From the NCBI RefSeq assembly GCF_040394755.1, contig NZ_JBEBRQ010000006.1: a stretch of DNA of 64,000 nucleotides; one strand, written 5' to 3'. Positions 8,721 to 17,355 of this stretch are shown piece after piece. The stretch's first letter is position 1, and each line of letters begins with the position of its first letter. The stretch comes from Castellaniella defragrans_A (lineage in GTDB: Bacteria; Pseudomonadota; Gammaproteobacteria; Burkholderiales; Burkholderiaceae_B). Both the position numbers and the translations under genes were made by a program. The notes beneath the pieces are model-generated. The model did no database searches, was not told the DNA's origin, and saw only the letters and a program-made list of their open reading frames with translations.

Positions 8721-9566
8721 TCATTTTAGGGGGGCGGCCGGACTCGCGCCAGCCGTGCGCATGCGCAGGCTGTCCAGGATGGCGAGTTCGGCCTCGAGCG
8801 TGAACGCACCGTGGCCGAGCATCTCCCAGAGTTCGGCCACGGCGACACAGCGGATCTCGCAGACCTCGCCATCCATATTGACCGGGGTCACCGCGGCATC
8901 GAGCACACAATCGCACAGCAACAGGTTCTCAACCTGGTAGCCCTCGGGCAGGCGACGATGCATCCGCAGAACCATGCGCAGCGGCCCGTGCCCCGCGATC
9001 TCGACGGCGCGCAGGCCAGCCTCCTCGCGGCTTTCGCGCAACAGCGCGGTTTCGTGGTCCTCGCCGGCCGCCACCAGGCCGCCGGACAGCGTGTCCCACA
9101 GGCCTGGGTCGGTGGACTTGTCGAGGGCGCGGCGCGCGATCCACAGCCGGCCGTCCGGCGCCCATGCATTCAGATGCACGGCCTGCGTCAGCAAACCCAG
9201 GGGCCGCACAGCCGCGCGCTCGATGCGCGCCAGCACGCGGCCCTCGCCGATCACGTCCAGCAATTCGTCACGCCAGGCGCGCAAACATTGCGCCGCGCGC
9301 AAGGCCTCGGCGATCCCGCGCAGCACCGCATCGAGATTCAGTCCCTGCCGCAAGGCGGCGGTGATATGCACCGCCTCGTCCTCGACATGCACGCCCGGCA
9401 ATCCGGCAACGGCCTCGACGGCACGCGGCGCGACCCAGCCAGCCACACGCGCCGCAACGGTCAGGGGCCGCGAGCCGGGCGGCGGCAATTGCTGCGCCCG
9501 GCGCAACAGTCGCGTGAATCGCGCGTCGAGCTCATGCGGCGCGGGGACGATGGATGGGAAGGTCAT
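8721..9566 (-). CDS. NUDIX hydrolase with N-terminal DUF4743-type domain
   Basis: This 281-residue protein carries a full Nudix box in its second half: G-x5-E-x7-REEAGL, read from GLVAAGEDHETALL then RESREEAGL. The first 120 residues resemble the DUF4743 domain found ahead of plant- and yeast-type Nudix proteins. Such proteins hydrolyse nucleoside diphosphates linked to another moiety, possibly thiamine or oxidised-thiamine diphosphate; the substrate here is unknown. It is divergent from the cytochrome oxidase operon, whose 273-bp control region begins at its start codon. Confidence 0.85.
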   Translation of the reverse strand: MTFPSIVPAPHELDARFTRLLRRAQQLPPPGSRPLTVAARVAGWVAPRAVEAVAGLPGVHVEDEAVHITAALRQGLNLDAVLRGIAEALRAAQCLRAWRDELLDVIGEGRVLARIERAAVRPLGLLTQAVHLNAWAPDGRLWIARRALDKSTDPGLWDTLSGGLVAAGEDHETALLRESREEAGLRAVEIAGHGPLRMVLRMHRRLPEGYQVENLLLCDCVLDAAVTPVNMDGEVCEIRCVAVAELWEMLGHGAFTLEAELAILDSLRMRTAGASPAAPLK

Positions 9567-9626
9567 CGAGTCATTGTAGAGGATGCCGCGGAGGCATCGG
9601 TGGAAACCCGAAGCCTAAACTAAAAA

Positions 9627-9644
9627 CCATGCGGACCCGCATGG
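9627..9644. promoter_or_regulatory. 18-bp near-perfect palindrome upstream of the oxidase operon
   Basis: CCATGCGG-AC-CCGCATGG has two perfect 8-bp arms around a 2-bp centre. It lies about 30 bp upstream of a TATAAT and between two divergent genes. Such a short spacer suits a dimeric regulator better than a terminator, and no T-run follows. The regulator is not identifiable from sequence. Confidence 0.4.
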
Positions 9645-9673
9645 ACAATCCCACACAAGCGACATGCCTTCGT

Positions 9674-9679
9674 TATAAT
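9674..9679 (+). promoter_or_regulatory. Candidate -10 box of the coxB-ctaD-ctaE operon
   Basis: TATAAT stands 160 bp ahead of coxB. No convincing TTGACA lies 16-18 bp upstream (the sequence there is CACACA-like), so the promoter may depend on an activator. The palindrome at 9627-9644 could bind one. Functional assignment is inferred. Confidence 0.4.
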
Positions 9680-9839
9680 TCCTGCATTCCGTGTCAGGGA
9701 ATTTTGCAGGCCATAACCTCCGCGCCCCATTCTATCGTCTGCAATCCAATCATTGTTTCCAGACCCAATCACCCCGAACAGGTTCTTTGATTAAGGTCAA
9801 ACAAACATGAAAAGGCACGAAAACAACCAAAGGGTCCGC

Positions 9840-11000
9840 ATGAACAAGGTGAGAGGTTTACTCGGCATATCGGCGCTGTTCTGGGCGACCATGGCCTGCG
9901 CTCAGGTCAAGGACATGCCAGGGGGGCCGGCAGTCAATCAGCTCAACCTGCACCGCGGCGTGACACCGATCGCCCAGGAGATCTACTCCCTGCACTGGAT
10001 GATCATGATCATCTGTATCGTGATCTTCATCGGCGTATTTGGCGTGATGCTGTATTCGATCATCATGCACCGCAAGTCGCGCGGACACGCCGCCGCCAAG
10101 TTCGACGAGCACATCGGCCTCGAACTCACGTGGACCATCATTCCCTTCCTGATCATCATCGGCATGGCCATCCCCGCCACACGCACCGTGGTCGCCATGA
10201 AAGACACCAGCAGCGCCGACCTGACGGTCAAAGTCACCGGTTACCAATGGCGCTGGGGCTATGAATACCTGGACGGCCCGGCCTCCGGCGTGCGCTTCCT
10301 GTCGACGCTGGCCACCCCCAGCGAGCAGATCCACGGCCAGGCCCCGCGCAGCAACACCTATCTGATGGAGGTCGACCGTCCCCTGGTGGTGCCGGTCAAC
10401 AAGAAAGTCCGCGTCGTGCTGACGGCTTCGGATGTGATCCACTCATGGATGGTGCCCGAGTTCGGCGTCAAGCAGGATGCCGTGCCGGGCTTCCTGCGAG
10501 ACACCTGGTTCCGCGCCGAAAAGATCGGCACTTACCGGGGCCAGTGCGCCGAGCTCTGCGGCAAGGATCACGCTTTCATGCCCATCGTGGTGCAGGTCGT
10601 GTCCGACGAGGACTATGCCAAGTGGGCCGGGGAACAACAAACCAAAATGGCGGCCGCCACCGAGGACCCGAACAAGATCTGGTCCAAAGAAGACCTGATC
10701 GCCCAGGGCAAGGAGGTCTTCACGTCGACCTGCGCGGCCTGTCATCAGGCCAATGGCGAGGGCATCCCGGGCACCTTCCCCGCGCTCAACGGCGATACCA
10801 AGTACGTCCTGGCGCCGATGAAAGGCCAGATCCTGACCGAACTCAACGGCCATCCCGGCACCGCGATGGCCGCCTTCCGTGACCAGCTCAGCGACACGCA
10901 GCTCGCCGCGGTCATCACTTATACGCGCAACGCCTGGGACAATGCCGGCAAGGGACCGGACCCGGTCGTGCAACCTTCTGACGTCAAGGCGCTGCGCTAA
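9840..11000 (+). CDS. coxB: Cytochrome c oxidase subunit II with fused cytochrome c domain
   Basis: Subunit II takes electrons from cytochrome c at its CuA centre and passes them to subunit I. The 386-residue chain has a signal peptide (GLLGISALFWATMACA), two transmembrane helices, and the CuA motif C-A-E-L-C-x3-H-x2-M near residues 236-247. A C-terminal heme-binding CAACH near residue 300 makes this a caa3-type subunit. The ATG at 9840 has AAGGG five bases ahead; an ATG at 9807 would add 11 residues. It is the first gene of an operon with ctaD, two small ORFs and ctaE. Confidence 0.95.
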   Translation: MNKVRGLLGISALFWATMACAQVKDMPGGPAVNQLNLHRGVTPIAQEIYSLHWMIMIICIVIFIGVFGVMLYSIIMHRKSRGHAAAKFDEHIGLELTWTIIPFLIIIGMAIPATRTVVAMKDTSSADLTVKVTGYQWRWGYEYLDGPASGVRFLSTLATPSEQIHGQAPRSNTYLMEVDRPLVVPVNKKVRVVLTASDVIHSWMVPEFGVKQDAVPGFLRDTWFRAEKIGTYRGQCAELCGKDHAFMPIVVQVVSDEDYAKWAGEQQTKMAAATEDPNKIWSKEDLIAQGKEVFTSTCAACHQANGEGIPGTFPALNGDTKYVLAPMKGQILTELNGHPGTAMAAFRDQLSDTQLAAVITYTRNAWDNAGKGPDPVVQPSDVKALR

Positions 11001-11081
11001 AGGCGCGCCCATTCGACCTCAGACCACGATATCCTCGCGACACCCGAAGCGGCGCCGCGCACCAGCAGGAGGGAGTCCACC

Positions 11082-12692
11082 ATGAGCAGCGTCACCGCCG
11101 ATCACATTCCACCCCATGCCAGTCACAAGGACCACGGGCATGCCGTGCCGCGGGGTTGGCGCCGCTGGGTCTTTGCGACCAACCACAAAGACATCGGCAC
11201 GATGTACCTGATCTTTTCGTTTGCAATGCTGCTCGAGGGCGGCACACTCGCCTTGCTGCTGCGCACCGAGCTGTTCGAGCCGGGCATCCAGTTCTTCCAA
11301 CCCGAGCTGTTCAACCAGTTCACCACCATGCACGGCCTGATCATGATCTTCGGGGCCATCATGCCAGCGTTCGTGGGCTTCGCCAACTGGATGGTCCCAC
11401 TGCAGATCGGCGCCTCGGACATGGCCTTCGCGCGCATGAACAACTTCAGCTTCTGGCTGCTGCCCGTGGGCGGCATCCTGCTGACGGCCTCGTTCTTCGT
11501 GCCCGGCGGGGCGAACGCCTCGGGCTGGACCATGTACGCGCCACTCTCGCTGCAAATGGGCCCAGGCATGGACTTCGCGATCTTCGCGGTGCACATCCTG
11601 GGCGCCTCCTCGATCATGGGCGCGATCAACATCATCGTGACCATCCTGAACATGCGCGCGCCGGGCATGACCCTCATGAAAATGCCGCTGTTCTGCTGGT
11701 CCTGGCTGGTCACCGCCTACCTGCTGCTGGCCGTGATGCCGGTGCTCGCCGCGGCGGTCACCATGCTGCTGACCGACCGGCACTTCGGCACGCACTTTTT
11801 CAATGCCGCCGCCGGCGGCGACCCGGTGCTGTTCCAGCACGTATTCTGGTTCTTCGGCCACCCCGAGGTCTACATCATGATCCTGCCTGCCTTCGGGATC
11901 ATCTCGCAGATCGTGCCGACCTTCGCCCGCAAGCGCCTGTTCGGCTACACCTCGATGGTCTACGCCATCTGCGCCATCGCCATCCTGTCGTTCCTGGTCT
12001 GGGCGCACCACATGTTCACCACCGGCATGCCGGTGACCGCGCAGCTGTTCTTCATGTACAGCACGATGCTGATCTCGATCCCCACGGGGGTCAAGGTGTT
12101 CAACTGGACGGCCACCATGTGGCGCGGCTCGCTGACCTTCGAGACGCCGATGCTGTTCGCCATCGGCTTCATTTTCGTGTTCACGATCGGTGGCTTCACT
12201 GGCTTGGTGGTGTCTCTCGCCCCCATCGACATCCAGGTGCAGGACACCTATTACGTGGTGGCGCACTTCCACTACGTGCTCGTGGCCGGCTCGCTGTTCG
12301 CCCTGTTCGGCGCCACCTACTACTGGCTGCCGAAATGGTGCGGCCATATGTATGACGAGCGCCTGGGCAAGTGGCACTTCTGGCTGACGATGATCTCGTT
12401 CAACGTGACGTTCTTCCCGATGCACTTCCTCGGTCTGGCCGGGATGCCGCGCCGCTACGCCGACTACGCGGCGCAGTTCACCGACTTCCACCAGATAGTC
12501 ACGATCGGCGCCTTCTGGTTCGGCCTGTCGCAGCTGCTGTTCCTCTACATCGTCCTGAAGGCCTATTCGGGCCGTGGCGAACCCGCGCCGGCCAACCCCT
12601 GGGAAGGCGCCGAGGGCCTGGAATGGAGCATCCCCTCGCCCGCCCCGTACCATACATTCGAAACGCCGCCGGTCCTGGACGGTAAGGGCTGA
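11082..12692 (+). CDS. ctaD: Cytochrome c oxidase subunit I
   Basis: This 536-residue, twelve-helix catalytic subunit holds heme a, heme a3 and CuB, where oxygen is reduced and protons are pumped. Visible signatures are FGHPEVY near residue 260 (CuB His and the cross-linked Tyr), LVWAHHMFTTGM (the two CuB histidines) and VAHFHYVLV near residue 390 (heme ligands). The D-channel region FANWMVPLQIGASDMAF is also present. AGGAGGGAG precedes the ATG. It follows coxB by about 80 bp and belongs to the same operon. It is an A-type heme-copper oxidase, and the fused coxB makes it caa3-like. Confidence 0.97.
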   Translation: MSSVTADHIPPHASHKDHGHAVPRGWRRWVFATNHKDIGTMYLIFSFAMLLEGGTLALLLRTELFEPGIQFFQPELFNQFTTMHGLIMIFGAIMPAFVGFANWMVPLQIGASDMAFARMNNFSFWLLPVGGILLTASFFVPGGANASGWTMYAPLSLQMGPGMDFAIFAVHILGASSIMGAINIIVTILNMRAPGMTLMKMPLFCWSWLVTAYLLLAVMPVLAAAVTMLLTDRHFGTHFFNAAAGGDPVLFQHVFWFFGHPEVYIMILPAFGIISQIVPTFARKRLFGYTSMVYAICAIAILSFLVWAHHMFTTGMPVTAQLFFMYSTMLISIPTGVKVFNWTATMWRGSLTFETPMLFAIGFIFVFTIGGFTGLVVSLAPIDIQVQDTYYVVAHFHYVLVAGSLFALFGATYYWLPKWCGHMYDERLGKWHFWLTMISFNVTFFPMHFLGLAGMPRRYADYAAQFTDFHQIVTIGAFWFGLSQLLFLYIVLKAYSGRGEPAPANPWEGAEGLEWSIPSPAPYHTFETPPVLDGKG

Positions 12693-12714
12693 GTTCCCGC
12701 GCGGCATGCGATCC

Positions 12715-12831
12715 ATGACTCCCGAACAACGCCGCCGCAACCGCCGCACCGGCCTCATCCTCGCCGTGTGCGTCCTGGCCATCCTGATCTGGACCTTCGT
12801 GCGCGGCGATTTCCTGGGAGGCATGTCATGA
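12715..12831 (+). CDS. Cytochrome oxidase small assembly protein
   Basis: This 38-residue protein starts MTPEQRRRNRRTG, followed by one hydrophobic helix (LILAVCVLAILIWTFV). It matches the very short protein that regularly sits directly after ctaD in Burkholderiales. An ATG nine bases earlier (12706) is equally possible. Its stop overlaps the next start (ATGA at 12828-12831), showing translational coupling. In related genomes the next gene is ctaG (cox11), but here DUF2970 follows directly. The role in oxidase assembly is inferred from position and family name only. Confidence 0.75.
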   Translation: MTPEQRRRNRRTGLILAVCVLAILIWTFVRGDFLGGMS

Positions 12832-13025
12832 GCGCGCCCACGGGCCGATCGACTTTCCTGGGTACTCTGCGCACCGTGGCCTGGGGATTCCTGGGCCTGC
12901 GCAATCGCTCGGGACACCGCAACGACATGTCCCAGCTGCGTCCCGCACACGTGATCGTCGCGGGCCTGCTGGGCGGATTGGTATTCGTGCTGCTGCTGGT
13001 GCTGGCAGTCAGTCTGGTGACATAG
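12828..13025 (+). CDS. DUF2970 membrane protein
   Basis: This 65-residue protein has a conserved soluble N-terminal half (TFLGTLRTVAWGFLGLRNRS) and one C-terminal transmembrane helix (VIVAGLLGGLVFVLLLVLAV). It matches the DUF2970 family found in cytochrome c oxidase clusters of betaproteobacteria. Its ATG overlaps the stop of the small assembly protein, and ctaE follows nine bases later after AGGAGAATGCG. Its function has not been described to my knowledge; a role in oxidase assembly or stability is an inference from context. Confidence 0.8.
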   Translation: MSAPTGRSTFLGTLRTVAWGFLGLRNRSGHRNDMSQLRPAHVIVAGLLGGLVFVLLLVLAVSLVT

Positions 13026-13034
13026 GAGAATGCG

Positions 13035-13910
13035 ATGAGCGCAGGTCAAATGGCGCACGGCGGCAAGACGCCCTACTATTACGTGCCGCACAACTCGGTC
13101 CATCCCATCCGCGCCAGCGTCAGTATGCTGGCCACCCTGGCGGGAGCGGCCCTTTGGGTCAACGGCTATCCCATCGGCCCCTGGCTATGCCTTGCCGGCA
13201 TCCTGTGCATGCTCATCGTGCTGTACGGTTGGTTCGGCGATGCCATCGGCGAATCCGAGCGCGGCGTCAACAGCCAGCGCGTCGATGTCTCGTACCGCTG
13301 GAGCATGGCCTGGTTCATTTTCTCCGAGGTCATGTTCTTTGCGGCGTTCTTTGGTTCGCTGTGGTACATCCGCGAGGTCACCACGCCCTGGCTCAGCAAC
13401 CTCGAACACCAGACGCTGCTGTGGCCGAACTTCACGGGCGCCTGGCCCAACCTCGGCCCCGCCGGCACGATCGAGCCGTTCGAGACCGTCGGCCCGTTCT
13501 GGCTGCCAACCATCAACACCGCCCTGCTGCTCAGCTCCGCCGTGACCCTGACCGTCGCCCACCATGCGCTGCGCGCCGCGCATCGCGGCAAGGCGATCTT
13601 CTGGCTGGCACTGACCATCATCCTGGGCTTTTCGTTCGTGGCCTGCCAGGCCTATGAATACCACCACGCCTATACGGTGCTGAACCTGCGCTTCACCTCG
13701 GGCGCGTATGGGGCGCTGTTCTACATGCTGACGGGCTTTCACGGCTTCCACGTGATCCTGGGCGCCTCCATGCTGACCATCATCCTGCTGCGCCTGGTGC
13801 GCGGGCACTTCACGGCCGACCATCATTTCGGCTTCGAAGGCGCCGCCTGGTACTGGCATTTCGTCGATGTCGTGTGGCTGGGGCTGTATCTGTTCGTCTA
13901 CTGGTTCTGA
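13035..13910 (+). CDS. ctaE: Cytochrome c oxidase subunit III
   Basis: This 291-residue subunit has seven predicted helices. Family hallmarks include WSMAWFIFSEVMFFAAFFGS in the third helix region, FHGFHVILGA, and the C-terminal AAWYWHFVDVVWLGLYLFVY. Subunit III stabilises the core and supports proton uptake. The N-terminus HGGKTPYYYVPHNSVHP is typical of betaproteobacterial CtaE. It is the last gene of the coxB operon, and no obvious intrinsic terminator follows in the 169 bp before the antiporter gene. Confidence 0.96.
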   Translation: MSAGQMAHGGKTPYYYVPHNSVHPIRASVSMLATLAGAALWVNGYPIGPWLCLAGILCMLIVLYGWFGDAIGESERGVNSQRVDVSYRWSMAWFIFSEVMFFAAFFGSLWYIREVTTPWLSNLEHQTLLWPNFTGAWPNLGPAGTIEPFETVGPFWLPTINTALLLSSAVTLTVAHHALRAAHRGKAIFWLALTIILGFSFVACQAYEYHHAYTVLNLRFTSGAYGALFYMLTGFHGFHVILGASMLTIILLRLVRGHFTADHHFGFEGAAWYWHFVDVVWLGLYLFVYWF

Positions 13911-14079
13911 AAACAGACGCAGAGAATCGGGCGCGGCCGGAAACCGCCCCGCCGGAGACATGAAGGTGCGCGCCGCGCGCATCGCCCGTCTGCAATTTTT
14001 TTACGGCCACCGCGCCCGACCGCCCGCAAAACCGCTATCCTTGTAAGGCATTCCTCCACATCATCATCGACCACCGCTC

Positions 14080-16635
14080 ATGAAAGTAGGCCTCCTGGTC
14101 TTCGGCCTTGCGGGTCTGTTGGCCCTGATTTCCTTCATGCCACCGCTGGCGGGCCGCCTGCGCCTGCCGTATTCGGTGCTGCTGGCCATCGTCGGCTTCA
14201 TCCTCGGGGTCATCATCCACGTGCACGACTGGGCGCCAGCGGTGATGGTGGATTTCCTCGATACGCTCGAACACTTCGAGATCTCGTCCGAAACCTTCCT
14301 GTACGTGTTCCTGCCGGTGCTGCTGTTCGAAACCGCCCTGGCCATGAACGTGCGCCGCCTGATGGACGACATCAGCCCGATCCTGGTGATGGCGATCGTC
14401 GCCGTGGTGGTCTGTACGCTGGCGGTCGGGTTCTCCCTGGCGGCCATTTCGCCGTACAGCCTGGTCGTGTGCCTGATGCTGGGCGCCATCGTGGCGACCA
14501 CCGATCCGGTCGCCGTGGTCGGCATCTTCCGCGAGGTCGGCGCGCCACGGCGCCTCATGAACCTGGTCGAGGGCGAGGCGCTGTTCAACGACGCGGCCTC
14601 GATCGCCCTGTACTCGGTCCTGCTGACCGTCATGTTCCAGGGCGGGACGCCGTCGGCCACGGCGGTGCTTCAGAACTTCCTGATCAGCTTCCTGGGCGGC
14701 GGGCTGGCGGGCTTCGTGATCGGCAAGGTCACGACCAGCCTGTTCATCTGGCTGCGGGGCTGGCCCGCCGCCGAGGTCACCCTGACCGTGGCGCTGGCCT
14801 ACCTGACGTTCTTCGTCTCGGAGCATTACCTGGGCGTCTCGGGCGTGGTGGCCACGGTCATCGCCGGGCTGGTCGTGAACGCGACCGGGCGCACCCGCAT
14901 GTCGCCCACCACCTTCGAACAACTGTCCAGCGCCTGGGCACAGTTCGGTTTCTGGGCGAATTCGCTGATCTTCGTGTTCGCCGCGATGCTGATCCCGCGC
15001 ATGATGGCCGAGATCACCTGGATCGAGGTCCTGCTGATCCTCGCGCTGTTCATCGTCACGCTGCTCTCGCGCGCAGTGATCGTCCACGGTCTGCTGCCGC
15101 TGCTGGGGTGGCTGCGCCTGAGCACGCGCGTCAGCCGCCCATACCGGGATGTCATGCTGGTCGGCGGCCTGCGCGGCGCGGTGTCGCTGGCGCTGGCGCT
15201 GGCCGTGACCGAGCAGCCGGCCGTGCCGCACGACGCCCGCCAGTTCATCGCGGTGGCGACCACGGGCTTTGTGTTGATGACCCTGTTCATCAACGGTCTG
15301 ACCCTGCGCCCTCTGATCTTCCGCCTCGGCCTGAACCAACTCTCGCCGGTGGACCGCGCGCTGCGCGACCAGGCGCAGGCCGTCGAGCTCGAGGCGCTGC
15401 GCGACAAGACCGACGAGATCGCCCGCAACGAGCACGTGGCGCATGAGGTGATGGCGCGTATCCACCATGTGTTCGATGCCAGCCAGACGGGGGTGGCCGC
15501 AGCCCAGGTGCAGCAGTTGACGCTGGCACAGAAAATCACCGTGGGGATGGGAATCCTGGCGGGGCGCGAGGAGGAAATGTTCTTCGAGACCCTCAAGGCG
15601 CGGGTGGTCGACTGGCGGACCGCCGAATCCCTGCTGGCGCGCGCCGAGCGCCTGGGCGACGCCGTGCGCACCGGCGGCCTGCGCGGCTTCGAGGATGCGA
15701 TCGACCGCGACCTGCATTATTCGCTGGGCCTGCGCCTGGCGCTGCGCCTGCACGACCTGCCGGGCGGCCAGCGCTGGCTCGAGCGCGAACTGGCCCGCCG
15801 CTTCAACAACCTGATGTGCAAATGGTCGGTGGCGCGCCGCCTGATCCGTTTCGCCGAAACGGATGTGCAGCCCTTGCTGGGCGCCGAAGTCACGCAAGCC
15901 ATCGTCGCCGCGCACAGGCAGCGCCTCGAACGCCTGGATACCGCGCTACAGGCCCTGGCCCTGCAATACCCGGCCTATGCGCAATGGCTCCAGGAGGTCT
16001 ATCTGACGCGGATGGCGCGCTCGATGGAACGCCTGCGCTATCGCGAAATGCTGGCCGAGAACCTCATCAGCGGCGAGACCTATTCCGACCTGATCGACCA
16101 GGCCGAGCAGCGCTGGGGTTACCTGGATGATCGCGGGGTGCTGGACGTTGCGCTGGGCGCCGAGGCGCTGATCCAGCGGGTATCACTATTCGAAGGGCTG
16201 GATGAGACCACCCTGACCGCCATCGGCCGCCTGCTCAAGCCTCGCCTGATCCTGCCGGGCCAGGAAATTCCCATGAAAGTGGGGCGCATGCGGGCCATGT
16301 ATTTCGTCGCCTCGGGCGCGGTCGTCCTGGACCTGCCGGATGGGACCACGGCAGAGCTCGGCAGCGGGCAGATCTTTGGCGAGATGGCGCTGGCCGAAGG
16401 CGTGGACTTCGAGGCGCGGGCGCGCTCCCTGGGCTACAGCCGCCTGCTGCTCTTGCAGGAAAAGGACTTCAATACACTGCTGGCGGGCCATCCGGCCCTG
16501 CGCGAAAAAATCGAAACCGTGGTGCGCCAGCGCATGCGCGCCGTCGAAGTCTGGCAGCAGTTTCAGTCTGGCGAACGCCAGTACGAACCCCTGCCCGAGC
16601 TCGGACCTGCCGCGCCGGAGTCCACCGAACCGTAG
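14080..16635 (+). CDS. CPA1-family Na+/H+ antiporter with C-terminal cyclic-nucleotide-binding-like domain
   Basis: This 851-residue inner-membrane protein has about 12 helices, ending near residue 420. They include the CPA1 motifs TTDPVAVVGIFREVG and EGEALFNDAASI, whose Asp residues carry the ion. A long cytosolic part follows, with helical segments (residues 430-690). The end (about 700-820) is a cNMP-binding beta-roll with GQIFGEMAL, close to the phosphate-binding cassette. The order resembles sperm-type and plant SOS1-like antiporters. It separates ctaE from the oppositely oriented oxidase assembly block. Ion specificity and ligand are unknown. Confidence 0.88.
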   Translation: MKVGLLVFGLAGLLALISFMPPLAGRLRLPYSVLLAIVGFILGVIIHVHDWAPAVMVDFLDTLEHFEISSETFLYVFLPVLLFETALAMNVRRLMDDISPILVMAIVAVVVCTLAVGFSLAAISPYSLVVCLMLGAIVATTDPVAVVGIFREVGAPRRLMNLVEGEALFNDAASIALYSVLLTVMFQGGTPSATAVLQNFLISFLGGGLAGFVIGKVTTSLFIWLRGWPAAEVTLTVALAYLTFFVSEHYLGVSGVVATVIAGLVVNATGRTRMSPTTFEQLSSAWAQFGFWANSLIFVFAAMLIPRMMAEITWIEVLLILALFIVTLLSRAVIVHGLLPLLGWLRLSTRVSRPYRDVMLVGGLRGAVSLALALAVTEQPAVPHDARQFIAVATTGFVLMTLFINGLTLRPLIFRLGLNQLSPVDRALRDQAQAVELEALRDKTDEIARNEHVAHEVMARIHHVFDASQTGVAAAQVQQLTLAQKITVGMGILAGREEEMFFETLKARVVDWRTAESLLARAERLGDAVRTGGLRGFEDAIDRDLHYSLGLRLALRLHDLPGGQRWLERELARRFNNLMCKWSVARRLIRFAETDVQPLLGAEVTQAIVAAHRQRLERLDTALQALALQYPAYAQWLQEVYLTRMARSMERLRYREMLAENLISGETYSDLIDQAEQRWGYLDDRGVLDVALGAEALIQRVSLFEGLDETTLTAIGRLLKPRLILPGQEIPMKVGRMRAMYFVASGAVVLDLPDGTTAELGSGQIFGEMALAEGVDFEARARSLGYSRLLLLQEKDFNTLLAGHPALREKIETVVRQRMRAVEVWQQFQSGERQYEPLPELGPAAPESTEP

Positions 16636-16714
16636 ACGGCCATGCGCGCGCCCTGCGCCGTCGATCACGGACAGAGCGCCCGCGAGGGCACGGGGATTCG
16701 TTCCGAAGAAAGCC

Positions 16715-17329
16715 CTACAGCAGCAGGCGGATGTCGTGCACCATGTCCTCGGGCGTGCTGTCCGAGCGAATCAGGGCGCGCGCCTCGCCCTCGCGATCCA
16801 TCAGGTAGAACGACGAGGAGTGGTTCATCGCATATTGCTCGGGCGTGGGGCCTGGTTCCTTGGCGTAGAAAGCCTTGAACGATTTCGCGGTCTTGTCGAG
16901 CTGCTCGAGAGAGCCGGTCAAGCCAATGAACGACGGATTGAACACCTGAACGTAGGCTTTCAGGATCGTGGGCGTGTCACGCATCGGATCGACCGAGATC
17001 ATGATCACGCGGACATCGTCGGCCTGCTCGCCCAGGAGCTCCATCGCCTGCGACACCTGCGCCATCGCGGTGGGACACACATCCGGGCATTGCGTATAGC
17101 CGAAGAACACCATCAGAACCTTGCCCCGATAGTCGTCCAGCGTGCGGGGGTTGCCCTCGGTGTCGATCATGTCGAGATCACGCCCGAGGTGTGTGCCGGT
17201 AATGTCGCTGCCCTGGAAATCGAGGGGCTGGCTGGATGCGCCCGGAGAGCATCCGAACAAGGCGACGGGCAGCCCGCCGACGGCGCCGGCAACCAGAAGG
17301 CGCCGATGGGGGGAAAATGAAGGCTTCAT
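16715..17329 (-). CDS. SCO1/SenC copper chaperone for cytochrome oxidase
   Basis: This 204-residue periplasmic thioredoxin-fold protein delivers copper or electrons to the CuA site of CoxB. The Cu-binding CPDVCP lies near residues 80-86 and the third ligand His is in MNHSSSFYLMD. The N-terminus has a Tat/Sec-like charged start and a lipobox (ALFGC), so it is probably a lipoprotein. The start was placed at the ATG at 17329 (MKPSFSPHRR); the 17 upstream codons lack family character. It is last in a surf1-SCO-like-ctaA-ctaB-sco operon, 26 bp after ctaB. Confidence 0.93.
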   Translation of the reverse strand: MKPSFSPHRRLLVAGAVGGLPVALFGCSPGASSQPLDFQGSDITGTHLGRDLDMIDTEGNPRTLDDYRGKVLMVFFGYTQCPDVCPTAMAQVSQAMELLGEQADDVRVIMISVDPMRDTPTILKAYVQVFNPSFIGLTGSLEQLDKTAKSFKAFYAKEPGPTPEQYAMNHSSSFYLMDREGEARALIRSDSTPEDMVHDIRLLL

Positions 17330-17355
17330 GACATCCTCTCTCTGGCTTAACCCAG

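Noticed and set aside
11019..13103. A 694-codon His-rich frame antisense to ctaD
   Set aside because: An antisense shadow of hydrophobic helices; CtaD is certain.
14035..15915. A 626-codon His/Gln/Asp-rich frame antisense to the CPA1 antiporter
   Set aside because: Low-complexity shadow of the antiporter's membrane helices; no start signal or motif.
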